Assembly (NCBI GenBank): GCA_945878975.1
Contig: CAMCUM010000001.1
Span: forward strand, 51,547-115,546
DNA from: Legionella genomosp. 1
Lineage (GTDB): Bacteria; Pseudomonadota; Gammaproteobacteria; Legionellales; Legionellaceae
Direction: 5' to 3'
DNA length: 64,000 nucleotides
Shown here: positions 7,674 through 16,072 of the stretch, piece after piece
How the letters are laid out: each line of letters opens with the position of its first letter
How positions within the stretch are numbered: the stretch's first letter is position 1
Notes under the pieces: model-generated
What the model saw: the letters and a program-made list of their open reading frames with translations, nothing else
Databases searched by the model: none
Told to the model about the DNA's origin: nothing
Program-made: the position numbers and the translations under genes

Positions 7674-8210
7674 CTAGAATTTTCCATCAAACACACGCAC
7701 CACATCCGCTATTTTACGCACACGTCGCTCTAAGCGCTTAGAGGCGTTAACGACAATGGCCGTTCGCGATTCCCGCCAAACGGCCAGATCATCCCAACTA
7801 TTGCCAACATAGCTATAACCTTTTAATCCAAACTGACTCGTTAATGCAGCTGCTTTATATTTGGCGCGTAAATTATGACGACCATCTGAAGCGATAACCT
7901 GTGTAAAAATACCCAAATATTTAGCAACGCTTTGCGCAAAAATTTGGTCCGTCGCAGTGGCCAACACCAAAGTATCCCCATTTTGTTGCCGCTCGATTAA
8001 CCATTGGATAAGTTCCTTATGATACGGTAAAGTACTCGGATCAAGCTGTACAGCTTGCCCCAATTGCTGCTTCAAATAAGCACGCCCATGGAGTAACCAC
8101 ACCAGCAAGCGCCAGCAGTGCAAAGGGTTTTTGCGCAGAAATTGCTCTACCGCTAGCCACGTGGTATCTGTCTTAATTAGGGTACCGTCTAAATCAACAC
8201 AAAGAATCAT
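7674..8210 (-). CDS. HAD-family phosphatase
   Basis: 178 residues from ATG 8210. The HAD motifs are present: motif I CVDLDGTLIKTD (nucleophile Asp and acid/base Asp), motif II LATATD, and motifs III-IV from KYKAA to SYVGNSWDDLAVW. The motif I text and overall similarity match the N-terminal HAD domain that in some bacteria is fused to a UbiA-type prenyltransferase. Here the protein ends after the HAD domain, so it is a stand-alone version or a truncated fusion. Substrate unknown. A longer frame to 8303 runs into repeat DNA and is unlikely. Confidence 0.8.
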   Translation of the reverse strand: MILCVDLDGTLIKTDTTWLAVEQFLRKNPLHCWRLLVWLLHGRAYLKQQLGQAVQLDPSTLPYHKELIQWLIERQQNGDTLVLATATDQIFAQSVAKYLGIFTQVIASDGRHNLRAKYKAAALTSQFGLKGYSYVGNSWDDLAVWRESRTAIVVNASKRLERRVRKIADVVRVFDGKF

Positions 8211-8340
8211 TGTCACTCCAAAACACGTCAGCCTAAGCACTAGCGCTCTTTCCAAGGGAATACGACCGCTTGGAAAGAGTACTAGGGCTTGTTGACCATT
8301 CACATCGAGAAGCCCCAGGTCTCACGGCTTGTCCGATGTT

Positions 8341-8429
8341 GTTACAGATTTACCCTCGTTATCCCCTCTCCACTGCGCGTAGCGTGGGTGAGAGGGCTAG
8401 GGAGAGGGGGTTATTAAACCGAGGTTACA
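8341..8429. repeat. Intergenic hairpin element (CCCCTCTCC family)
   Basis: GTTACAG at both ends frames arms reading CCTCGTTATCCCCTCTCC and, inverted, GGGAGAGGGGGTTATTAA. The whole segment can fold into a long interrupted stem. This is typical of small non-autonomous repeat elements. No protein is encoded. Confidence 0.55.
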
Positions 8430-8519
8430 GACACGAGTAATACGGTATAAACGTCCATTCACAACTGACCAGAGTATAACAAAAGTTTCGTGCGTCGTGG
8501 AGGTTTCACATTTGGATCT

Positions 8520-8668
8520 GTTGACAATTCATCTCACGAAGCCCTACGTCCCGCGGCTTGTCAGCGGGATCAAGGAATCTTGAACAATACAACAACTGAT
8601 TGCACTGATAAAGATCTAACTGGATCCCGCGAACAAGCCGCGGGACGTAGGGTTTTGAATGGTCAACA
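8520..8668. repeat. Inverted pair of the CCCTACGTCCCGCGGC repeat
   Basis: Left arm 8520-8571 and right arm 8622-8668 are inverted copies (GTTGACAATTC, then CCCTACGTCCCGCGGCTTGT, then GCGGGATC) around a 50 bp centre. Single copies recur at 26817-26856, 51895-51918 and 57428-57462. The rest of 8211-8672 contains no gene. Confidence 0.7.
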
Positions 8669-8672
8669 CGCT

Positions 8673-9827
8673 CTAGTTATTCCGTTTGATTCGTCTCAGA
8701 GAAGACGCTTCGCAGCCCTGTAGACTTCCATTGTCACAAGTACACCAATTGGCAGCGTTCCCGCAGCTGATGCATTGACTTTTAGATTCATTACAATAAG
8801 CACTTCCACTGGATTTCCCTTGATCCCAAGAGCAAAATCCTCCGGAGAAACTGGGGTTTTGAGTACAGTAATTAGTACCGGATAGGATCGGTGCTATCAG
8901 ACTGGCAGAAATAGATGCTTCATAATTAGTGACTGTATTACTTGTATTACCGCAGTAGCCAGAAGAGGGGGTTTTACAATCTTGCATCTGAGTCGTGGTG
9001 ACATCCTTGATACTGCTCGTTTGAAAGTCTTCAGCAGTAAGTTCGCTCAAATTATGGATGGTTTGATTGCCAAGTTTGGTGGTGCTGCTTGATAATTGCA
9101 GTCCTGTGGTCTGAGTTAAGGACGTTGGGCAAGTAACAGGTACCACGGTCACATGCGCAAAATTTTGGGTATTAAACCCACTTTTTGCAGAAGAAGAAAA
9201 TGTACAGGCATTCTTCAGTGTATCTTTTGCCGTATGCGTTTCACCCGCGTATTTGACGACATAGCTACTGTTTATCGTGTTGTACTGGTTAAAATAGGTT
9301 TCACAAGAGGTAGCGTTTTGAATATGATCCGCCCAATTGACACTGTCACCTGTCCCCCAAAATTGGGCGCACTGCGCAGGAAATGCACCTGATCCGCCCC
9401 CTGGTAAGTAAATATCAAATGAATTGGCGTTGGCCCCAATATTGACAGACTGAAAAATCATATAAGGATAATTGAGTTTGTCATTAAATTTTAAAGCAAA
9501 GCAAAAGCCATTGATTTGATTACAGCCGCCTGAACAATCAGGTACACCTAATTGATCTCCAATCGCTGCCGTACCCACAGCATACACAAGATTATCTTTG
9601 GTAAACATGGCAGGCAAGACCTGTGACGTAACGTCTGATTCAACGGCTTGTTGCATGGCCCAGGAGCCCAGAAGCGTTTCAGGTGTCGCATAATTATCGG
9701 ATGTGACACAAACATTGCCTTGTGGTGCTGCGCCATAAGGAAAACTAGCGTCTACAGTTGTGGTAGCCTGAGCACAGGGGATCAGAAGGATTGTACAAAA
9801 TGTAATGACTGTTTGATTGATATGCAT
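8673..9827 (-). CDS. Secreted cysteine-rich protein with GH45/expansin-like core
   Basis: 384 residues from ATG 9827 (389 from 9842). The N-terminus is a signal peptide (ITFCTILLIPCAQA). The region about 95-165 reads CNQINGFCFALKF, then YMIFQSVNIG, then SFDIYLPGGGSGAFPAQC. The order C-x-C-F-x-L-x-F, a Q-x-x-N-x-G strand and FD-(hydrophobic)-PGGG-x-G-x-F is that of the double-psi barrel of glycoside hydrolase family 45 and related expansins. About 20 Cys suggest an exported, disulfide-rich protein. The C-terminal Cys-rich tail (CSWDQG to CTCDNG) is unfamiliar. Substrate and activity are inferred; an Asp nucleophile pair cannot be assigned confidently. Confidence 0.5.
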   Translation of the reverse strand: MHINQTVITFCTILLIPCAQATTTVDASFPYGAAPQGNVCVTSDNYATPETLLGSWAMQQAVESDVTSQVLPAMFTKDNLVYAVGTAAIGDQLGVPDCSGGCNQINGFCFALKFNDKLNYPYMIFQSVNIGANANSFDIYLPGGGSGAFPAQCAQFWGTGDSVNWADHIQNATSCETYFNQYNTINSSYVVKYAGETHTAKDTLKNACTFSSSAKSGFNTQNFAHVTVVPVTCPTSLTQTTGLQLSSSTTKLGNQTIHNLSELTAEDFQTSSIKDVTTTQMQDCKTPSSGYCGNTSNTVTNYEASISASLIAPILSGTNYCTQNPSFSGGFCSWDQGKSSGSAYCNESKSQCISCGNAANWCTCDNGSLQGCEASSLRRIKRNN

Positions 9828-9960
9828 GATAGCCGTGAGCATATATAGGAGTTTGTTTTAGTATAGAGGATGTTTTAAAAATAAACCCAGTAAATCACTG
9901 CCATTAACTTTTGCCTACGTTCTGCAACAACACCGGGCAAATCACAGTACGTAGGCAGCT

Positions 9961-9985
9961 GAATGATCAACAGACCCTAGGATCC
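9961..9985. repeat. Half-copy of the AGGGTCTGTTGAC repeat
   Basis: GATCAACAGACCCTAGG lies just downstream of mltB. It matches in inverse orientation the first arm of the hairpin after thyA (19989-20031). Similar words occur at about 8280-8300 and 8656-8675. Confidence 0.4.
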
Positions 9986-10960
9986 CATACTCCTATTACA
10001 TATTTTATCTGCCAAATAGCCAATCGCACCGGCATAATAAATCGAATTATTGTAACGCAAAATCATACGATAATTGGGGTAAGCCAAAAACACGGGGCCT
10101 CCATTAGGTTGCACAATACTCGCATTGAGATTGGAATAGGGGAGTGCCGACCCATCTGTCTGCCGCACACCCATCGCAGCCCATTCACTCACCGGCTTGA
10201 TGGTCGCTTTCCCTTCCAAATTTCGATCAAAATTTGATGGTAATTTCACCAAAACGGCCCAAGGCTCACCATCTCGCCAACCATTGATTTTCATATAATT
10301 GGCGATGGAAGCAAACACGTCCGGTTTGGATCGCCAAATATCTTTACGACCGTCTCCATCATAATCCACGGCATATTTGACCCAGCTAGAAGGTAAAAAC
10401 TGCGGCTGTCCTGAAGCACCCGCCCATTCCCCTTTGAAATCCTGCATACTCACATGTCCATCATTCAAAATATGGAGCGCCAGAAATAATTCCTTACGGA
10501 AAAAATCTTGTCTTTTCGAATCATAGGCCAAAGTTGCCAAAGATTTGACCACTGGGAAGGTCCCCATATAACTGCCATAACTGGTTTCCATCCCCCAGAA
10601 TGACATGATAAAACACGGGTCAACATGATAAGTACGCCCAATTTGATCAGCCACATCCTTATTTTTTTTATACTGACTCCGCCCGATGCTGATCCGATAA
10701 GCGTCCACACGTGATGACAAATATTTTTGATACGTTAAACGATGCTCAGGCTGAGACCGCGCCAAACCTTTCACTTGCCGACTAGGTTCATGAATATCGG
10801 CAAACGCCAAATCGAAGACCGAAGGCCGGACACCTTCGGCCAGAGCTTGCTTGCGTACATCAGCAACCCAAGTAGCCCAAGGTTGTTGGGTCGCGAAACT
10901 AAGGATAGGAACAGAAAGCAGAATTGTCATCTGGAGAAGTTGTTTTATTCTGTTGGGCAT
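9977..10960 (-). CDS. mltB: Lytic murein transglycosylase (MltB family)
   Basis: 327 residues from ATG 10960. It cleaves the glycan strands of peptidoglycan to anhydromuropeptides in the periplasm. A signal peptide (LLQMTILLSVPILSFA) is followed by the SLT_2 domain. FWGMETSYGSYMG contains the catalytic Glu. Downstream are FKGEWAGASGQPQFLPSSW and DGDGRKDIW, characteristic of MltB-type enzymes. No lipobox Cys is seen, so it is probably soluble periplasmic, unlike E. coli MltB. The C-terminus carries YRMILRYNNS, usual for the family. It stands where gyrB often follows recF. Confidence 0.92.
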   Translation of the reverse strand: MPNRIKQLLQMTILLSVPILSFATQQPWATWVADVRKQALAEGVRPSVFDLAFADIHEPSRQVKGLARSQPEHRLTYQKYLSSRVDAYRISIGRSQYKKNKDVADQIGRTYHVDPCFIMSFWGMETSYGSYMGTFPVVKSLATLAYDSKRQDFFRKELFLALHILNDGHVSMQDFKGEWAGASGQPQFLPSSWVKYAVDYDGDGRKDIWRSKPDVFASIANYMKINGWRDGEPWAVLVKLPSNFDRNLEGKATIKPVSEWAAMGVRQTDGSALPYSNLNASIVQPNGGPVFLAYPNYRMILRYNNSIYYAGAIGYLADKICNRSMGS

Positions 10961-11060
10961 GTGAGGACTCAATGAAAGGGGGGTAGTATGATTCTACTGA
11001 ATATCTTTGGGTAATGCCACAGAAGAAATGCAGTCGGCTGCGCCGCCCATAGTCCCGAGA

Positions 11061-11218
11061 GATCCCCTCATCCGCCTTTCGGGCACCTTCTCCCGGAAGG
11101 AGAAGGAAAACCATTCAGAATAGTTTGCTTAAGCGAACAAGTTTTTGTTTACCCTTCAGTGTGAAAGGATTTTCCTTCTCCCCCGGGAGAAGGTGCCCAG
11201 AGGGCGGATGAGGGGATA
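11061..11218. repeat. Inverted repeat pair, TCCGCC..GGGCACCTTCTCCC family
   Basis: The left arm 11061-11112 (CCCCTCATCCGCC, then GGGCACCTTCTCCC) and the right arm 11168-11218 are inverted copies around a 55 bp loop. The same core lies inside the larger repeats at 13741-13867 and 49099-49224. It fills most of the mltB-recF gap (10973-11259). Confidence 0.75.
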
Positions 11219-11259
11219 TCAAAATTCAAAAAGCAAGCAGAAAAGCGCAAATTCAAAAC

Positions 11260-12306
11260 CTACAAAACCTTACCCAACTCCCACATTTGACCCTCTTGCT
11301 GACGTGCAATCTCTGACAAACACTGTACTGACGTCAAAAAGAATTGACCTGGCAATTGCTGTAACTTCGCAAACAAGCGGTCGATATGCGGTTGGTCCAA
11401 TTCTATTGTGATATCGTCCATCAAATAAACACAGGGCTTGGTTAGCAATTGTGCTTGCGCTAGCTTCAGGGCGATCAAAATAATTTTTTGTTGTCCACGC
11501 GACAAATGTTGTCTGGCTTTCAGTGATTCGGAGTCAAATATAACATCTGCGTGCTGTGGTCCTGCATAGGTATATTGACGCTGGAGATCCTGGTCAAATT
11601 GCTCATCCAAAATAGCCTGCAAAGACTTCCCGGTGGCTTTTCTATCCCAGCCTTTGTCATACCGAATTTGGCAAGGTATATCAGTCAACTGCGGCAAAAA
11701 GGCCTGGAAACCCAACGCCCATTTTTGAAAATAATCCTGCCGGAGCGCATCAATTGCATAAGCCAAATCTACTAATTGCTGATCCCATGGCAAATAATGT
11801 TGTCGCTTGGTTTCGCGCTGACGCAACAAAGCGTTACGTTGTTTCAAGACGGTGCGATACGATTTCCACAACTCATGATAAGAATGTTCCACGTGAAACA
11901 ATCCCCAATCAAGAATACTCCGCCGCACGGTTGGCCCGGCATCAATAATCTGAAACAAATCATGATAAAAAACCATACAGGGCAATAAGTGAGCTAATTG
12001 AGAGCTTTTTTGACAAGCATGTTGATTCAAGCGCACCAATGTCGCACCATTCACATGCTTTTGGATGCTAATGGTATCTTGAGCATGGGTTTTAGAAAAA
12101 ACCGTCAGAGCGGCCTGCCCTTGCTGCACCAAAGGCGCGGTTTCTCGTGTCCGAAACGAGTAACCACTCCCTAGCAAGTAGATCGCTTCTAAAACAGAGG
12201 TTTTGCCACTCCCATTCGGGCCATAAAAAAAATTAAACCGCGGGTGTGGCGTGATCTGCAACGTTTCGATATTCCGTAAATGATGAATATTGATCTGAGT
12301 TAACAT
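11260..12306 (-). CDS. recF: DNA replication/repair protein RecF
   Basis: 348 residues, about the family norm. RecF loads RecA at gaps and protects stalled forks; it is an ABC-type ATPase. Visible are Walker A GPNGSGKTSVLEAIY, the helix-spanning coiled region, the signature LSRGQQKIILIALKLAQ and Walker B VYLMDDI. Its ATG overlaps the dnaN stop by one base, the usual dnaA-dnaN-recF order. gyrB does not follow. Confidence 0.96.
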   Translation of the reverse strand: MLTQINIHHLRNIETLQITPHPRFNFFYGPNGSGKTSVLEAIYLLGSGYSFRTRETAPLVQQGQAALTVFSKTHAQDTISIQKHVNGATLVRLNQHACQKSSQLAHLLPCMVFYHDLFQIIDAGPTVRRSILDWGLFHVEHSYHELWKSYRTVLKQRNALLRQRETKRQHYLPWDQQLVDLAYAIDALRQDYFQKWALGFQAFLPQLTDIPCQIRYDKGWDRKATGKSLQAILDEQFDQDLQRQYTYAGPQHADVIFDSESLKARQHLSRGQQKIILIALKLAQAQLLTKPCVYLMDDITIELDQPHIDRLFAKLQQLPGQFFLTSVQCLSEIARQQEGQMWELGKVL

Positions 12307-13409
12307 TACAACTTCATAGGCATGATAACATACTGATAGTTTTCATCCGAAACAGATTGGACTAAAATGCTATTGTCTGCATCTCCAAAAGACAGCTTTA
12401 CCATCCCTTCACTGACATAGTTTAACACGTCTAGTAAATACGTCGCATTCAACCCAATGGTCAATGGTTCACCTTGCGTTTCTACAGCAAGTGTTTCGAC
12501 GCTTTCTTCCTGCTCTTTATTAGACGCACCTAATGTCAAAGACTGCGACTCGATCCGCAACACTACCGCACGCAATTTTTCATTCGCCAAAATCACAATC
12601 CGCGACAAAGCACGTTTTAAATGATCGCGATCCACTAGCACGACACGCTCATAATCTTTAGGAATAGCCCGTGCATACGGGGGGAAACGTGCTTCGATCA
12701 ATTTAGAAGAAAATTTAAATTGACTGGTCACCACTGAAACATGGTTTTTACTAGCGGAGACCACAACCCGTTCGTCGGCAATGGTTGTCAACAAACGCAG
12801 CATTTCCTGTACCCCTTTTTTAGGGACCAATAAACGATGATGCTGCTGGAATGCGTCATCCTCTAAGCGATAAACCGCCATTCTATGCCCATCGGCGGTC
12901 ACTGCCGTAATCGATTTCATCTCCATTTCAAGAAACAAGCCATTCAGATAAACCCGCACATCTTGTTGCGCCATCGCAAAATTGGTGGCTTGTAACAAGC
13001 GCGTGAGTGTAGAAGCTTGTAGCGAAAACTCCAGCTCAGAGGCTTCATCTTCTGCAATCGGATAATCTGCAGCAGGCAGCGTAATTAATTTAAACTGGCT
13101 ATGCTCTGTTTTGATACTGAGATGATTGCCGGAATAACGCAATGTTGGAACAGAGGCGTCATCCAAAGAGCGAATAATATCAATAAATTTCCTTGCTGGC
13201 ACGGTGATAGCGCCACTAGATGTTGCAGAGCAAGACACCACAGCGGTAATTTGAATTTCTAAATCCGTTGCGGTCAAAGAAAATTGATGCTCCGACAATT
13301 GTAAAAAAATATTCGATAAGATCGGCAAAGATTGCTTTTTATCAACAGCACCTGCCACCATCAATAATGGGGTTAAAATCTGTTGTTTACTAATCGTCAA
13401 TTCAAACAC
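12306..13409 (-). CDS. dnaN: DNA polymerase III beta sliding clamp
   Basis: 367 residues, standard length, made of three similar clamp domains. It encircles DNA and tethers polymerase III. The C-terminus SDENYQYVIMPMKL is the conserved clamp ending, and ADYPIAEDE and GLNATYLLDVLN are family segments. It is separated from dnaA by 636 bp instead of the usual short gap, so it probably has its own promoter. A near-palindrome TGTACAGTGCACA lies at 13568-13580, upstream of the gene. Confidence 0.97.
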   Translation of the reverse strand: MFELTISKQQILTPLLMVAGAVDKKQSLPILSNIFLQLSEHQFSLTATDLEIQITAVVSCSATSSGAITVPARKFIDIIRSLDDASVPTLRYSGNHLSIKTEHSQFKLITLPAADYPIAEDEASELEFSLQASTLTRLLQATNFAMAQQDVRVYLNGLFLEMEMKSITAVTADGHRMAVYRLEDDAFQQHHRLLVPKKGVQEMLRLLTTIADERVVVSASKNHVSVVTSQFKFSSKLIEARFPPYARAIPKDYERVVLVDRDHLKRALSRIVILANEKLRAVVLRIESQSLTLGASNKEQEESVETLAVETQGEPLTIGLNATYLLDVLNYVSEGMVKLSFGDADNSILVQSVSDENYQYVIMPMKL

Positions 13410-13689
13410 GGTACAACCTCCACCTTAAGCATCACGCAACAGCTTGAGATTATATACTCAATAAACTTCAAAATGCTATTTTTGGTCTATTGATGGATAT
13501 GTCCTGCGTGGCTTTTAACAAAAATCGCATTAAAACGAACGATCTACCGCCCGTATAATGCCCTTGATGTACAGTGCACATCCATTATCTACAAAACGAG
13601 AAACTCTCAGAAGATCGACTCACACTCAGTCAGACCATGAAAACCAATTAAAAGTAGGGCCTTGGCCGGTAATCATGATAATAAGAGGA

Positions 13690-14030
13690 TAGGGTGACGT
13701 CTCGACTTTAGCCCTTTCATCCCAAAGACCGTTCGCCCTGAGCACCAATAACTATTTTATAGCAAATAGGAACAAAGAACTTCGCTTCGGCAACCCCTCA
13801 TCCGCCCTTTGGGCACCTTCTCCCAATTTCTGGGGAGAAGGGACATCTGAAGCCGTTCTTTGGAAGGAGCCAGGATAGCTGGCGTCTCGAAGGGTCAGTG
13901 GGTATTGATCAATGCCCGCAACTCGGCCAAACTTTGATAAATAACGAACGACCCTTCGAGACGCCTGCTACGCACGCTCCTCAGGGCGAACGGTTCTAAG
14001 AAAATGGCTAAACTCGAGTGACGTCTTGAA
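13690..14030. repeat. Composite of nested inverted repeats between dnaA and dnaN
   Basis: Three nested inverted pairs are visible: GTGACGTCTCGACTTTAGCC (13690s) with GGCTAAACTCGAGTGACGTC (14006-14025), CGTTCGCCCTGAG (13729) with CTCAGGGCGAACG (13980), and GCGTCTCGAAGGGTC (13881) with GACCCTTCGAGACGC (13949). The second pair encloses the 126 bp dispersed repeat 13741-13867. The region looks like repeat elements inserted within one another. No gene is seen in 13410-14045. Confidence 0.65.
13741..13867 (+). repeat. ~126 bp dispersed repeat, copy 1
   Basis: It matches the reverse complement of 49099-49224 over its whole length. Shared blocks, in order, are CTATTTTATAGCAAATA (one base differs), AAGAACTTC, CAACCCCTCATCCG, GGGCACCTTCTCCC, GGGGAGAAGGGA, ATCTGAAGC and TTCTTTGGAAG. 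The internal hairpin is CTTCTCCC...GGGGAGAAG. Confidence 0.75.
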
Positions 14031-14045
14031 CGCAAAAATAACTAT

Positions 14046-15398
14046 TTAAGATGACAGTGTACGCATCAAATTCTTATAATCTTCTGCAAAATCGCCGCCT
14101 TCGGAGACCAAATCTTTTACTTTGCGGCAGGCATGAATCACCGTTGTGTGGTCACGTCCACCAAAATGATCACCGATTTCAGGCAAACTATGGTTAGTCA
14201 ATTCTTTTGCCAAGGCCATTGCCATTTGTCTAGGCCGCGCGATGGAACGACTGCGGCGTTTGGACAATAACTCTGCCACTTTTACTTTATAATACTCTGC
14301 AACCGTCTTCTGTATATTTTCAATCGTAACTAATTTATCTTGTAAGGCTAATAAATCACGCAAGGCATCACTCACGAATTCAATGGTGATGGATTTGCCA
14401 GTAAAATGCGCATTGGCAATCACGCGGCGCAAAGCGCCTTCTAATTCTCGTACATTCGAACGGATACGCTTTGCAATAAAAAAAGCGACCTCATAGGGCA
14501 GGATAACATTCGACTGCTCTGCTTTCGAAATCAAAATAGCCACGCGTGTTTCAAGCTCTGGCGGCTCTACTGCAACCGTCAAACCCCAACCAAATCGTGA
14601 TTTTAGCCGTTCTTCCACGCCTTCAATTTCTTTTGGATAGCGATCACTGGTCAAAATAATTTGCTGCTGCCCCTCTAATAAGGCATTAAACGTATGGAAA
14701 AATTCTTCTTGCGAGCGATCTTTACCAGCGAAAAATTGAATATCATCAATCAACAAGGCATCTAACGAACGATAATAGCGTTTGAATTCGTTGATAGAAT
14801 TGGTTTGTAATGCCTTCACCATGTCCGCTACAAACCGTTCCGAATGCAAATACAGTACTTTGGCCTGTGGTTTGTTTTTTAGAATCGTGTTCCCAATAGC
14901 ATGCATCAAATGCGTTTTCCCTAAGCCCACCCCCCCATAAATAAACAAGGGATTATAAGCATCGCCAGGCCGCTCAGCCACCTGGAGTGACGCAGCACGC
15001 GCTAATTGGTTGGAATTACCCTCCACAAAGCTGTCAAAAACGAATTTTTTATTCAAAGCATTGTGATGATCCGTTACTTTTTTGGTGCTGACCTCGGCCA
15101 CAGGGCTTGGCGCGACATCAGGCGTAGCAGGCGCTGCCACATGGAGGGGCGCCGCCTTGGTGCCAATTTCTATGCTCACTTGTATGATGGTATCTGGAGA
15201 TAATTGCCGCACCAACTCGTTGATGCGCTCATTAAAATGTGTTTTAACCCAATCCACTACAAAACGATTAGGTGCCAACAAGACCAAAGTTGAACCTTGC
15301 GTCTCTGCTTGTAGGGGACGTAACCACGTATTAAATTGTTGTGCAGGATATTCTTCTTGTAACAAACTCAAACACTTCTGCCAAATACTCGCAGACAC
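14046..15398 (-). CDS. dnaA: Chromosomal replication initiator DnaA
   Basis: 450 residues, typical. DnaA binds oriC boxes and opens the duplex. Domain I begins [21 protein letters not shown]. The AAA+ domain has Walker [17 protein letters not shown], Walker [13 protein letters not shown] and sensor region [10 protein letters not shown]. The C-terminal DNA-binding helix-turn-helix ends in the signature [15 protein letters not shown]. No cluster of DnaA boxes flanks the gene, and rpmH is not upstream as in many gamma-proteobacteria, so the origin may lie elsewhere. Confidence 0.98.
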   Translation of the reverse strand: MSASIWQKCLSLLQEEYPAQQFNTWLRPLQAETQGSTLVLLAPNRFVVDWVKTHFNERINELVRQLSPDTIIQVSIEIGTKAAPLHVAAPATPDVAPSPVAEVSTKKVTDHHNALNKKFVFDSFVEGNSNQLARAASLQVAERPGDAYNPLFIYGGVGLGKTHLMHAIGNTILKNKPQAKVLYLHSERFVADMVKALQTNSINEFKRYYRSLDALLIDDIQFFAGKDRSQEEFFHTFNALLEGQQQIILTSDRYPKEIEGVEERLKSRFGWGLTVAVEPPELETRVAILISKAEQSNVILPYEVAFFIAKRIRSNVRELEGALRRVIANAHFTGKSITIEFVSDALRDLLALQDKLVTIENIQKTVAEYYKVKVAELLSKRRSRSIARPRQMAMALAKELTNHSLPEIGDHFGGRDHTTVIHACRKVKDLVSEGGDFAEDYKNLMRTLSS

Positions 15399-15538
15399 AT
15401 ATCACTCCAGATAAACATTAGCAGGTGATTATATACTTCGCATTCGCATAAAAGGAAGCGTAATCCAAAGTTCTTGTTGCCAAAGTCTCATCTTTTGTGA
15501 AAAAATCATCTCATCTTTTTTTTACTGTTGAAACCATC

Positions 15539-16072
15539 ATGTTAATTGATCGCGCGGGCTATCGATTGAACGTTGGCATCATTTTAATTAATGACGCTAA
15601 CCGCGTGTTCTGGGGAAAACGCTATGGGCATGATGCCTGGCAATTCCCTCAGGGCGGACTCGCTCCAGGAGAAGCGCCCAAAGAAGCATTATTTCGTGAA
15701 CTAAAAGAAGAAATCGGCCTCGAACGCGAAGATGTCGAAATCATGGGCGTCACCAAACGTTGGTTGAAATATCGTTTACCCAAACAATATATCCGCCATG
15801 GCTCAGAACCATTGGTCATTGGACAAAAACAAAAATGGTTCTTACTGAAACTTCGCACCAATGAACAAAAAGTTCGCTTGGATCTCAGTCATTCACCAGA
15901 ATTTGATAGTTGGCGCTGGGTTGATTATAAAGAGCCACAAGAGTTGGTGATCTTTTTTAAAAAACAAGTCTATATTCAAGCGTTAAAAGAGTTAGAATAC
16001 CTCATAAAAAAACGGCATACTCCGTCAGGCTTGCGCCGGAAAAGAGGTCCTCATGGTGGTCATAAAAACTGA
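15539..16072 (+). CDS. rppH: RNA pyrophosphohydrolase RppH
   Basis: 177 residues from ATG 15539, where family similarity begins ([15 protein letters not shown]); a GTG at 15497 would add 14 residues not seen in the family. RppH removes pyrophosphate from 5' triphosphorylated mRNA, starting decay. The Nudix box is complete: [20 protein letters not shown] followed by IGL. WQFPQGG precedes it. The basic tail is [12 protein letters not shown]. The stop overlaps the ATG of ptsP, the same gene order as in E. coli. Confidence 0.95.
   Translation: MLIDRAGYRLNVGIILINDANRVFWGKRYGHDAWQFPQGGLAPGEAPKEALFRELKEEIGLEREDVEIMGVTKRWLKYRLPKQYIRHGSEPLVIGQKQKWFLLKLRTNEQKVRLDLSHSPEFDSWRWVDYKEPQELVIFFKKQVYIQALKELEYLIKKRHTPSGLRRKRGPHGGHKN

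Noticed and set aside
8490..8723. 77-residue plus-strand frame
   Set aside because: It is translated from the two arms of the CCCGCGGC inverted repeat and runs into the end of the opposite-strand gene; no protein character.
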